DNA of 64,000 nt. It comes from Salvator merianae (taxonomy: Eukaryota; Chordata; Lepidosauria; Squamata; Teiidae). Made by a program: the position numbers and the translations under genes. The notes below the pieces were generated by a model, which searched no databases, was not told the DNA's origin, and was given only the letters and a program-made list of their open reading frames with translations. Location of the stretch: positions 8,998,072 through 9,062,071 of the forward strand of contig QVOM02000053.1 in NCBI GenBank assembly GCA_003586115.2, written 5' to 3'. Of the stretch, positions 45,229-55,770 are shown in pieces. Numbering within the stretch: position 1 is the stretch's first letter; each line of letters opens with the position of its first letter.

Positions 45229-45704
45229 AGGCCGCCTCCAGATGTTGCTTAATTAATGTATTATTTAGGGAAATTCTGGAGTGTTGTACTTCCAGAATTA
45301 TTGCCTGTTGCCCAGACTTACCTGTGTGGACACTTACAGCCACAGTGGTGTGGTATGCACATCCAGGTATTTTGATGGTGCAAAACACCTGGAAGGGCAC
45401 AACTGCTGACCTGCGCACATGTGTAGCTGCCATTTTAGGCCCAGTTTGGTTCTGCGCATGTGTGGTGGCCATTCTCAAGATGGCAGATCACACAAACATG
45501 TTTCCAGACAGGGTAAGTCCTCTTGCTTTATAGGCAAAATCTGGTTTGGGAGTTGATTTTCTTGCAATGATGTTATTGCGGGATATTACCCCAATCTCCT
45601 GGAGCTATGTTGGAATTGCCATAGATGTGTGTTGCAATCCCAGTATAGTGAATGCTGGATTATCTCAGGTTTTACACCCTGTCTGGATGCAGCCTGAAAA
45701 AAAT
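45229..45704. mobile_element. Non-autonomous DNA transposon with GGCYGCNTCCAGA ends
   Basis: The left end GGCCGCCTCCAGATG matches the complement of the right end, AGGCTGCATCCAGACAG. It is the best-preserved copy of a family also present at 13202-13680 (reversed) and 14524-14985. The 476-bp interior holds a 119-codon frame without transposase signature. The ends resemble those of the small palindromes at 3867 and 33106, suggesting the same transposase moved both. Confidence 0.78.
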
Positions 45705-46139
45705 GATCCTTCCTCATTGACTCTTCTGATAAGAGGGGCCAACCTGTAAGCTCCAGCCTAAGAGCTTCAAGGCAAGAGACTTTTGGCTTGAGTCAAAGGC
45801 TCACAACCAGTCTTGCCTCAGGCAGTCTTTTATGCAGATTGTTACTTGCAGAATGGCGAAGAGAAAAGTCAAAAGGAAAAAAAAATCAACCAAGGCCAAC
45901 AAACAGTTCCTAGTTGGGATCATTAAGCTCTTTCCAATGCATTTGAAAGAGATACTAACTTTTTGCCTACTGGGGTAGAACTTGAGGACGTAGAAGTCTG
46001 AGGGTCGGGGAGGGGCTTCCACTGGAAGGTCCTCTTTGGTCTCCCCTCCCATTTGGCAAATTTGTCAGATGTTTTAATTTGAATGGGATTGTAATCCCTG
46101 GAGGTAGTTTTGGTGGCACTGATCTCATGTAAGAATGCC

Positions 46140-46140
<1 letters not shown>
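45705..46140. other. Unique DNA, nothing recognised
   Basis: No supported feature. Confidence 0.45.

Positions 46141-46190
<50 letters not shown>
46141..46190. repeat. (CTAT)n microsatellite
   Basis: Twelve uninterrupted CTAT units (GATA on the other strand). GATA repeats are abundant in squamates. Confidence 0.98.
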
Positions 46191-46191
<1 letters not shown>

Positions 46192-46499
46192 AAAGTTGTT
46201 CTATTCAGGTCCTGTGAAATGCAAAATATCATACTACGATGACCCACAATCGGGCCATTTCCTTTGAATATCTATACACAGAAGTGACATCGGGGCATCT
46301 GACTTTATTTTTGCTTCACCAGAAACCATCCCAACTTTTTCTGTCAGACTGGTTTGCATCCTTTCTGTGAATGGTTTAAAATGTGTATAACTAAAGAGTT
46401 ATTTTTGGATTTTTTTTATTTTAAAGGTTCATTTGGCTCATGAACAGTTCAGACAATTATTATCAGTAGCACTGTGGGTCCAATATGCATTCCTAGTGC
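46191..46499. other. Unique DNA, nothing recognised
   Basis: No supported feature. Confidence 0.45.
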
Positions 46500-46950
46500 A
46501 ACATGCACCTTTGTGAGTCTAAGGCCATTTCATCATTTACCTTTAGTGCAGTCCAGGTGGGGGTCTACCTGCATGATATATTTTAGGACAGCACGGGCCT
46601 CACCTCCCTGGAATGTTCTGTCCCAAAATGGTGCCCTGTTCTGCTCTACCGGCAGACTTTGATGACAAGGTCTACCATGGTACTATTAGGTACATGGGGG
46701 ACCCATTTCAGCAGCACTCCAGGAAGCACCACTAGAAGTGTTTCTAAAAGTAGGCACATCATGGAAACAGGTCTGCCTGGCAACTGTGAAGGCAGACAAC
46801 TTTTCTTCTCAACCTTCAAAGACTCTGAGCCTGTTTTAAGGGATGGGAAGGGCCATCTGATTGCAGATGGTCCTATTCTGCCCTGGCAGCAACCTGTCCC
46901 ATTGTGGGATGGGGTGCATAACCCAGGTCAGGGCATTACACGCTGGCTTG
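46500..46950. mobile_element. DNA transposon, family of 50059, reversed
   Basis: CAAAATGGTGCCCTGTTCTG, then GACAAGGTCTACCATGG and TCCTATTCTGCCCTGGCAG then CAACCTGTCCCATTGTGGGA correspond to the reverse complement of 50340-50100. Ends are unclear. The 102-codon frame inside is not a gene. Confidence 0.7.
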
Positions 46951-48059
46951 GGATATGGGAGGGGTAGTTTACAAATACTGTATGCATTTTCTATAAATGA
47001 AAGAACATAGCTTTGGTCCTTCTCATACAACTTGAATGATAATCCCAGTTTTAAGCAAATATGCAGATGTTTTGTGCACATCTGCACAATCTAATTTCCC
47101 TAGGGTTACATTGTCTTCCTCCTATAATGCACTGTTCTACAGCATCTTAAACATTTTGATGATTTTCATAAGCTTTCTCATTTGCACAAAACAGCCACCC
47201 ATCGGGGTCCTTCTCTTTTCTTGGTGGTGGTTTGAATAATCTACAAAATGGTCTTCATTGCTTTGCTTTGCATGGCTTGCAGAGTATTGTACAATATTTC
47301 ATAATGATCAATCAGGACTACCAGTATGCAGTATTGTGCAGATCCACGAAGTCTAGAAGTGTACTACATAGACCCTTAATCCGTATTAAGGGTCTGTGCA
47401 GAAAGGCCCATAGAAACATGCATTCAACTCCCCAATCTTCTGCAAGGAGAATTTGCAATGATGGTTCGTGTATCAGGAGTTGGGATACGTAGAACTAATG
47501 GTAAGAGAGTCACTGTTGCAGCCTCAGTTCTGTTCAGTTCAAATGTAGATGATCCTCACTGTACAAGCATGCATGGTGGAGAAAGGGAAAGGGGACTTCA
47601 GTGTGTGGTGGGGCGCACCCCACTTTGCCATGGTGAGCCAGTTTTTTCATGCAAATATGCCCATGTTTTAAAATCTTCTATATCTCTGTCATAGTAAAAT
47701 GTAGGAAAAAATAATTCCCCCATAGGTTTCTACTTCTTTGGGCTTTGCAGTGTTGTTGATTGTTGTATCTCTTATTGTACCTGGTGTCTCTTGCCTATGT
47801 AAGTGCAACTGGTAATTGAAAATTATTTTCCTGATAGTATGCAGACTTTTCTGTTTCACAAGAGTGTGTCAACTTGGCAATTGGAAAAGCTTTCTGATTA
47901 CTGCATGAGCATATCAAGGGTAAAGCATTAGGAAGAAATGAAATTAATTAGGTGAGACATGAAAGCAAAAAAATAAAATCTTCTGTCTATATATAAATTG
48001 TTAAAAGTTATAAGCATAGATCTGGCCCGAGGTTAGTTAGTGGTGGTGGAGAAAGCATA
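46951..48059. other. Mixed DNA with a palindrome and a likely TIR end
   Basis: 47371-47394 is a near-palindrome (GACCCTTAAT facing ATTAAGGGTC). GTGCAGAAAGGCCC at 47396-47409 is the complement of the 12170-type end, so a TIR element probably ends here. 47410-48059 shows nothing definite. Confidence 0.4.
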
Positions 48060-49300
48060 CACCTTAAAAATCCCTTGTTGGAATATAATTTACCATTAAT
48101 ATATTTAATTAAAAGATACTTCTGTGTTCCCTATTCCCCTCTCTCACAGGTGCAACAGCTTTCATGTTTATTAATAGAATTAGATCAAATAAGACAGTTG
48201 TTTGATTATGTATTTCAGGCTCATCTTTTTAGAAAAATGAACATTTTACAAATGCTTTCTGTCGTATTTTTCTGTACCTGACCTTTCCAATGCGCTGTCA
48301 TTAAAAACAAAAGTAACTATTGAAAATTCAGCGTATGATTTCTATTTATAACATACCTAGTCCTTCCTTTATTAAGCATATATTCAACCAAATGCAAGGA
48401 GTTTACTGTTAAAGCAAGAAGAAAAAGGAAAAAAAGAACCCGCTCCCTCCACATAACGTTAAATAGTACAGTGGGCAAGGTAAAATAAAAATATTAGTGA
48501 AGTAGGCAACGAAAATCAGCTCATGTATCTGTATTTCTAAAAACACGTATGAATGTGAGGCAGTCTAAAAATGAATCAGAATGGAGGGAATAGTAACCGG
48601 CTTCGTTGTAGGTTAACGTTTATTTATTCTGCTGTATTTCAAGAAAAAAATGTTTAACATAGGCTCTTCATGTGTGAAAAGGTAATATACATATATTCTT
48701 AAATAAGGATATATATAGTCCTGCACTTTTCAGACATTATATTAACAAGATGATATTTTTCTTCCTGGAATTATCACATCCCAGCTTTTCAACTGTGTTT
48801 TGTTTTTATCCTTGCTTGTGAACCTGATGGTGTGGAAGTGTGAAAGATGAGAGCAATTTCTAAAGGAAGAAGTATTGTTAAAGCAATTGGTCCCCTTGTA
48901 CTGCCATGGCAAAGCTCATCTTGTAAAACAGGGGAAAATGGGGGGCATAATGCAGCATTTTTACATTGGAGGGAAAGGCTGGGAAAATTATTTTGGGCTT
49001 TGGGTAAATAATGTTTAAGGATCAGAAATAGTTAATTACATTTCCTGCGTAATTGATGATATTGCGGTAATGCATTGGGGCATCTCATCAGCATTTTCCT
49101 AAACTGTTCCTCTGAGGGAAATATTCCTGCTAAAACTCTGATTTCTTCACTTTGCCATGCTCTGAAATGTCAAAATCAATGCTTTTATCTGAGTTTTTCT
49201 GTGTACAAATGCTCAATGTTCCTGCCTCCCCTCAGAATGGCTTCCTATGGTACTTCAAATACATGTAAAATTATATACTTTACCCAATGAAAACAATATT
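48060..49300. promoter_or_regulatory. Candidate conserved non-coding region
   Basis: About 1.2 kb with no transposon sequence. Sub-blocks 48060-48420 and 48960-49290 are complex and AT-rich, with ATTAATATATTTAATTAAAA, GTTTGATTATGTATTTC, TAATTGATGATATTGCGGTAA and TTTGCCATGCTC. This character resembles clusters of vertebrate conserved elements. No open frame qualifies as an exon. Confidence 0.35.
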
Positions 49301-49550
49301 CTTGCTTTCTAAACTTTATTCTTTATCTCCTTTACCTGCATATATTGGGAGTCAAGGCATCCAGATTATTTGACGCACTGGAAGTACTTATGCATGTATA
49401 TAAACAAACACATTATATTTTTGTTTCAAAGCAAAAGCAAAGAACATTAACACTGAGCACAGAAACTGAAGACATAAAATAAAAGAATAAAATGAATATC
49501 TAAGAAGTCCTTAAGCCTGTGGAACGAAAGGTCCAAGTAAAAAATATTGT
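49301..49550. other. AT-rich DNA, nothing recognised
   Basis: No supported feature. Confidence 0.45.
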
Positions 49551-49760
49551 AGCAGCCTGAGCATCAGACAAGGTCCTGTGATATTAAAGCTCAAATCCTG
49601 CTTGGATATGAATTGGATCTCAATTTCAAGTCTTCTCAGTCTAATCTACCCCACAGATTTGTGGTGAGGATAAAATGGAGAAGTTAAAAATGTGTTCCGT
49701 TTTGAGTTCCTTGAGGGGAAGGCAGGATATAAATGTATGTATTTAAATATGAATAAAATT
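49551..49760 (+). mobile_element. SINE, MIR/CORE-like squamate type
   Basis: Ordered landmarks are GCTCAAATCCTGCTTGG, then CTACCCCACAGATTTGTGG, then TGAGGATAAAATGGAGAAG, then TTGAGTTCCTTGAGGGGAAG and GGCAGGATATAAATG, ending in an A/T tail. This is the full 3' half of the widespread squamate SINE/LINE tail and is the best-preserved SINE here. Confidence 0.82.
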
Positions 49761-50058
49761 TCTTCTACACTCAGAAGTACTCAGAAAGCTCTCTAGAACA
49801 GCATTTTGTCAAATATCAGAAGGTCCATTAGAAAAAGACTGCTGGCCCATAATGGCAAAAAGGGCAATTCCTTACCATTTCCAGTAGCTCAGAGGTTGAC
49901 ACCATTCTCTTTTCTCCTTCAATTCAGAGTCGGCTAATGTGTATGAGATATTTTATATTCAGTGACATGGATTTTCCTGTGGGTTTGCATAGAACTGTAG
50001 CTCTACATTTCCCATTTAATGTTACCACCCAATGGGCGACATCAACTACTAATAACTA

Positions 50059-50513
50059 GGGGTCTTTCCATACACACATGCACGCACCACGCACACACTA
50101 TCTCGGAACAGAGTGGGATGCTCTGTCCTGGGATAGGCAACCTGTCCCATGCTAGGATGGGTTGCTACTGGGCCAGGATAGGACTGTCCACATTCAGACA
50201 GCTTCTCCCTGTCCAGGTCTTGAAGATGGCACAGAGCCTTTGAAAGCCAGGATTGAAAAGTTGAAGCCCTTTGGAGTTCCTGCCTGCATGACTGAAATCT
50301 CCCCGGTATATTTGCTAGTTGCTGGTAGACCTCATTGTCAAGGTCTATCAGTCAACTGTGAGAGGGTGCCATTTTAACACCTTATCCTGGTCCCTTGCTT
50401 TGTCCAGTGTGGATGAAGTGTGCTAGAAGGGGGTGGAGCTTCTTCTATTCCACACCAGTGCAAAACACTGGAGCCCTTTCTAGCATGGAATGCCAGTAAG
50501 TGTGGAAACGGCC
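50059..50513. mobile_element. Non-autonomous DNA transposon, reference copy
   Basis: The left end GGGGTCTTTCCATACAC pairs with the complement of the right end, GGCCGTTTCCACACTT. Within 455 bp are repeated CCTGTCCCAT and GGGATAGG units and a conserved GTAGACCTCATTGTCAAGG block. At least four other copies lie in the window (9343, 37373, 42175, 46500). CTAG sits at both junctions. No clear target duplication. Confidence 0.78.
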
Positions 50514-50559
50514 TAGTTTAGTCCAGGACAGGGTAGCATTATCGATCACACTATGTTTG

Positions 50560-50785
50560 GTTCACCCTCCAACCATACTCCAGATAGCAAAGGAGCACAA
50601 AGGAGGACATTTCCTATCCCCTGAATGAACCCAATAAAGTAAGTCATGGTGTACCATGTGGTGATGACATCAACATATCCACGAACGTTTCTTAGCAGAT
50701 ATGGTTTGCCATTACCATCTTTTAGGGAGAAGAAGGGGACTGAGCCCACAGTTGTCTCCTTTCTACCACTGTGCTACAGCCACTC
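50560..50785 (-). mobile_element. tRNA-derived SINE, minus strand
   Basis: On the minus strand GGCTGTAGCACAGTGGTAGAA (complement of 50761-50781) is a tRNA A-box region. GGGCTCAGTCCCC (50735-50747) stands where the B box should be. The body AATGGCAAACCATATCTG, then TGTTGATGTCATCACCACATG follows the order of squamate tRNA-SINEs. It is a pseudogene-like retroposon, not a working tRNA. Confidence 0.78.
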
Positions 50786-51239
50786 CTGGTTACAATATAA
50801 ATAAGGACAGAGAAGAAGAAACACAGGCACAAAGATGAGAAACTTGGTAGGAAAAGTCAGTGTGAAGGACTACAGTACTTGTCTAGGAGTAGGAAGCTTT
50901 TATATCAATTTTAAGTCTGTTCCAAAGTTCTCTGGGTGACACTGAGCTAGGCAAGTGTCTCTGCCAGTCCATCTCTCACCATTTTGTGCAGATAAAAAGG
51001 ATTTTTTTTTTTAAAAAAAAGAAGTGTTTTTATATGTAAGTGCAATAAATGAGTTAAATATGAACAGAAATAGAAACAATGAGGTTACGCAAGTCATTTT
51101 TACTCCGAAAGGTCTAAGCTTAATGCTACTTAATTTTCATTTTAGCCAAAACACGATCCCTTTTTATTTGTCTCCCTTGCTGTTCAGGGTACCAGCAAAT
51201 GAAACTAGAGGAGGGGGGGCAGTAATGGAGGAATAAAAA
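50786..51239. other. Unique DNA, nothing recognised
   Basis: It includes a T/A run at 51002-51020. No gene. Confidence 0.45.
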
Positions 51240-51680
51240 GCAGAATATGTTTCTTGCCCTGAATAATTCACAGTCTAATTTAGTCAGCCTTAGTTAATTA
51301 ATGTAGTCAAAACAATTCTCCTATTTTTATTAATGCAAATAGCAAATTTGAAAAACAATTAGTTTATTATAAGGGAAATTGGAGTATTTTGACAATGCCC
51401 ATTACCTCTGCAAGATTTGCAGCAAGGTATTTTGTCTTCTTCACAAATTTAGCGGCTGTTTTTTTCTACTTTTGACAAATTTATAATATAAGAGAATTTA
51501 GAGTAAGGAAGGGCCCAGGGGTAAACTAACTGCAAGATTTTGACAAAGATACAACCTTATTAAAGCTTTTGTTATTTGCTTTAGCAACTGGACACGAAAA
51601 CACTTTCTGCCTTTTCAACTCATGTTTTACCCAGCAGGAATGTGATAAGAAATAAAATATCTTATGTGTTGCGGATTCTT
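51240..51680. promoter_or_regulatory. Candidate conserved non-coding element
   Basis: Repeat-free with many TTAATTAAT, ACAATTAG and TTTATTAATGCAAATAG (octamer-like) motifs and a GGGCCCAGGGG stretch. Enhancer-like by character only. Confidence 0.35.
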
Positions 51681-51739
51681 TATTTCTTCTTTCCCTTTTC
51701 TAATGTGAAAAACTCACAGTTCTAGAGAGTGATAGCAGA

Positions 51740-52060
51740 TGCACAGCTATTGCGCAATAGTTGCAGTGCAGAATTTGGCCAATTAGCCCATGTCCCCACT
51801 TACTGAGCAAGGTGCCCACCAATGTGTCTTCTGTCACTCCATGTCCATTTTTGGTGGTAATAGGCACTGCATGGCAAGTACAGTACCCCATTACTGGGCA
51901 TGACCACCACATGGCAAGATGCCATTTTGGAAGGGCACAATTTTATGTCTTCAGTGGAGGTTCTTCATATTGCCACTCAAAATGTGCCTTCATGCTTAAA
52001 AATGAAGATTAGGAGGCATCATTTTGAGTGATGATTGTGGTGCCTCCCCTAAGTGTCCAG
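51740..52060. repeat. Interspersed repeat shared with 55320-55770
   Basis: CACTTACTGAGCAAGGTGCC, then GGTGGTAATAGGCACTGCATGG, then CATTACTGGGCATGACCACC and AGGAGGCATCATTTTGAGTG have counterparts in the same order at 55380-55740. The class is undetermined. Confidence 0.7.
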
Positions 52061-53564
52061 GAAGAAACTTGCCTGCATTTCAAACTTTTGACTCAGCCTA
52101 AATATACTAAGGGTACTTCTCTTACTTTTACATCTCCTACATAAACTATGCATCTTGAATTGATACTGAGACGAATCTGCAGGATTTTGAAGACCACAGT
52201 GTCTACATTGACATAAACCCTGTTATTTCCACGCTGCTGTTATGTTTTCTGTGTAATGATGGCAGGAGTAGCTGTTTACGTCTGCATATTCAACTCATTC
52301 TATCCAGTGGTTCTACTAGCAACTGATTCAACTTGCACAATCTGTTTAATTACTTAATTATTTAAAACTGATTATTTAATTAGTTCATATTTTGATCCCA
52401 CACACTCACAAAGATGATTGGTTGTGTGTACAGTTTTAAAAAGACCATAGATACATATGTCACCACACACTCAGACAAAAACCAAAAAAGGAAGGAAGGA
52501 AGGAAAGAAGGAAAGAAGGAAAGAAGGAAAGAAGGAAGTCACACAAAACATGGATAGTAGAGAAAACCATGGAAGTACACTGTAGCCTACCTCGTTTGTT
52601 CACATTTCTTGTTTGTCTTCTAGTCTGGCAATGTGTTTCCTTAATGACAGGTGCCACTTACCAATTGGCTAGTCATTGCTTGGGATTTGTGTTTCCCTGA
52701 TTGGCTAATTGACTAACCAATAGAGGGAGGCAGAGACACCCACTCACAGCATCAAACACCAGCCTGTTCTCCCACCCATTTTCATCCAAAAACATTGGTC
52801 GAACTTGGTGTTGTAAACTTCCAACTGACGGAAGGCTTGCAAATTACGGTCTTCAAACCTTAGTACGTTACATACTTTAATGAAATGTCTGCCATCCGAG
52901 ACCCAAATGCATCTAGGAGACACACATTTTTGCATTCTGATCACATCCTGAGTATGAGAAAGTGGAGAAGGATCAGATACCCTACTTTGCTTAAGGAAGT
53001 CATATTTTATTTACATCCTATACAAATTAAAATGTGAACATTTTTGCAAGTAAGAACCCACCACTGAATACAACAGGTGTGCATAGAATAAAGGGATTAT
53101 TTGTATATCAGTGAGCTAACACTGGCTTATCACCATACTAAAATAATAATATTCATTCTCAATTGCAGCTGGCTTTACAAGGTTGTTCTGAATGGTGATT
53201 TGGCTTTATTTTTTTAATCTCCATAAACTTTAGGAAGTTGGACTTAGATATGATGCAGAAGTAAGTCCATTTTGCCACTGTTTACAGAGCTCAAAAGTTA
53301 AAAGGTGATTTTCTGTTTTTCCTTTTCATGCACCCCTCATTCTGGCTGTTTTTGCCCCCACCTTATATTGAATCAAATCGGTGTCTCAGTCCAACTCATG
53401 TGCATAAATCTCAGGTCTGTTTGGGACTCATAAATCTGAAGGAGCATCTCCCCCCATATAGACCTCTCCACTATTTGAAGTTAGAATTATGCCTTCTAGC
53501 TATATTGTCCTTTGATGAGTGTCTGGGGATGGCTGTTAGGAATAAGGTTCTGAGATGTGCATTA
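52061..53564. other. Mostly unique DNA with one simple repeat
   Basis: (GGAA/GAAA)n lies at 52488-52538. 52700-52721 is an imperfect palindrome of inverted CCAAT boxes. A 66-codon minus-strand frame at 52744-52944 has plausible composition but no recognised family. Nothing else. Confidence 0.4.
52488..52538 (+). repeat. (GGAA)n/(GAAA)n microsatellite
   Basis: Alternating GGAA and GAAA units. Confidence 0.96.
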
Positions 53565-53821
53565 ATTTTTTGTGTATGTTTGGTTTGAATTTGAACTTTT
53601 TTTCTTCTTCAAACAGTAGTGTGTTTGGTTCGCTTTGAACACCTTCAAACCGCGATTGAACAGGGAGTGTTTGCCAAGTTCGTTAGAACTCCCCTTTATT
53701 TGTTTCAGATTTGAACTCTGATTTTGAGCAGGAAGGGTGTTCATTTCAAACTTGATCTTTTCGAACACCCCCTTGTCCGATCAGAACCAGTTCAAACCTG
53801 AAACAGCTCAGTATATCTCTA
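53565..53821. mobile_element. hAT-like MITE, GTTTGAA-rich family, reversed
   Basis: The right end AGCTCAGTATATCTCTAA is the complement of TTAGAGATATACTGAGCT, the family end seen at 21104 and 28346. The interior has GTTTGAATTTGAAC, TTCAAACCGCGATTGAAC and GAACCAGTTCAAACC. The left end is approximate. Confidence 0.75.
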
Positions 53822-53879
53822 ATTAGGACTTTCTTAGCAACACCCTTCACCCCCCATAAAATAACCATCTACAGGAAAT

Positions 53880-54075
53880 TTGTCAGGTGTCCTCTGCTAA
53901 CATTTCTAGGTGCCTGGTGAAATCACACTTCATCACCCAGACCTTTGAAAATCAGCTCACCTACAATTTAACCATTGTTTTATTGTTTTGCTATCTGATT
54001 CCTTATAGTTTATTGTTTTGTTTTGTACCCCCATCCTGAAACTATGGTGAAGTGCAGTTTAGAAATCCTATAAGA
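53880..54075 (+). mobile_element. LINE 3' end, CR1/L2 type
   Basis: GCCTGGTGAAATCACACTTC, then CCAGACCTTTGAAAATCAGC, then a T-rich stretch with TTTATTGTTTTG, then TGGTGAAGTGCAGTTTAGAAA. This is the usual order of the C-terminal/3'-UTR end of squamate LINEs, with a decayed tail. Confidence 0.65.
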
Positions 54076-54594
54076 GATGGATAAAAAACATGGTGACTGC
54101 ACTGCAATCCAGTATGCAGAATTAAGCATGTTTCAGTCCATTGAAATAAATGGGCACCACACTTTTCTATTGGATTGTGTCAGTGTTCTTCATTTGCTAG
54201 GAAGAAGGGCACTTGTGAAGGACCAAGTGTTGTTCATGTTTAGAAACATGAATACCTATGAAGAAAAAAGAAAGAAAAAAAAAGAAATTATGGAATGTGA
54301 TTTTTTTTCAAGCACACAATTTTTCTCCTATCTTTTCTGTTATTGTTTTACCCTGACCCTTCACATCTCTTTTTAATGTATTTTATTCCATTCTTAGTCT
54401 ATAGAGTCACTTAGAATGCTTGATTAATGGCATTCAGCAGGACCATAGTACTATGCTCTCATAGTATGTAATAGTAGAAGACAACAATGTTGCACTGGAG
54501 TAAAGCATCAGTCCTCATCTGTGGGTCTCAGTTCCCTAATGAGTTGCTGTATATGTGTCTGTGTGTATATATAGAGATATAAGATTCTAATCTG

Positions 54595-54627
<33 letters not shown>

Positions 54628-54949
54628 TATTGCTCTACAGACTGAAATTTAATTACAGCTGTGAGGGCCACTGTCCCATGCACCTTCACACATAGCAAAA
54701 CCTGCCAGTAATGAGAGAGGATGCAAATGATCTTTTACTCATGAGTAATGCTGTTTTGGAAACCTTGCAAGTTATAAACCATAAAAGGCATGCCTTTTAA
54801 TATTTGTAAATATCAAGGGAGAGCCACCAAGCTGTCTTTGCTAAGACCTACATTTTTCAAGTGATTAATGTGTGAGTTTTGAAGGCTTATGGTATGTTTT
54901 TTTTAAGTTAAAGAAAAAAAAAGTATTGGAAGAATGCAGGCTTCCATGG
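54076..54949. other. Unique DNA, nothing recognised
   Basis: Apart from the CTAT repeat at 54594, no feature. A K-rich frame at 54077 is an A-run artefact. Confidence 0.45.
54594..54628. repeat. (CTAT)n microsatellite
   Basis: About eight CTAT units. Confidence 0.96.
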
Positions 54950-55150
54950 CCGGTTTTCATCTCACTTGTCACAATTTCTGGTTTGTCATGCCATGTTCCA
55001 TAGTTCTGCTTTTAAGCTTAAGCTTTCGAATGTGCATCATGGAAGATATGGTTGCTAGAAGAGTCAAATGCAAGTTTACTTTTTAACTCTTTCACTGATT
55101 TAGTTACGGGTATCCTTGCACAGTACTGTCTTGTTGTACGGCATGGTTTT
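54950..55150. repeat. Dispersed repeat shared with 41560-41740
   Basis: See the shared blocks CCATGTT-CATAGTTCTGC and AAGCTTTC. GTCTTGTTGTACGGCATGG here parallels CATTGCATTGTTTTGCTCC there more weakly. Confidence 0.55.
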
Positions 55151-55319
55151 GCGTTTGCATGGTCAATAAAATGAGGATTCCTTTACCTAGCATGGTTCTG
55201 TATAGCATAGATTTGGTTTTCCATATTTCCAATGAGATCGTGTTGCCTCATGGAATGCTATCATGGAGACTTGCAGTAGTTCAGTTTGGGCCCTATGTCA
55301 CTGTTCTCTTACATTAGTA

Positions 55320-55770
55320 GCCAGAATCTTTCATCCGCAGGGCCAATGACTACCATTGGCAGACTGAGAACACATCTTCGCTTACTGGATGAAGCACCCA
55401 GTAATAGACCTTCTGCCACTGCATCTCTATTTGAGGTGGCAGGAGGCACCTTGTGGTGATCCCGTTACTGAGCATGATCACTAACAAAGTACCACTTACA
55501 AAAAGCATAGTTTTCCACCCTCAATGGAGACAGCCTTTATATTCTGCTTGAGAATGCCCAGAAGCAATTGGTGGGCCACTGTGTGAAACAGAATGCTGGA
55601 CTAGATGGGGCATGGCCTGATCCAAGAAGGCTCCTCTTATGTTCTTATGCCTCTGAAAATGGCACCTCTGTGCTTGAAATGGAGATGAGGAGACATCGTT
55701 TTTAGTGGTGAAAGATGAGTAGGCATCATTTTCAGTGGAAAGTAGATGCGTCCATTCATAAGTGGAGACC
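55320..55770. repeat. Interspersed repeat with nested LINE tail
   Basis: The second copy of the 51740 repeat is interrupted between TATTCTGCTTGAG and GCCTCTGAAAATGGCAC by the LINE fragment at 55552-55650. The nesting shows this repeat is older than the LINE insertion. Confidence 0.7.
55552..55650 (+). mobile_element. CR1/L2-type LINE 3' end, nested
   Basis: TGGGCCACTGTGTGAAACAG, then AATGCTGGACTAGATGGG, then GCCTGATCCAAGAAGGCTC and the terminal TTATGTTCTTATG microsatellite-like repeat. This is a very recognisable reptile LINE 3' end. Only about 100 bp were inserted, typical of 5' truncation. Confidence 0.85.

Noticed and set aside
52744..52944. 66-codon minus-strand frame with a DGRHFIKVCN segment
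   Set aside because: Protein-like composition, but no family recognised, no flanking splice sites and no larger open context.
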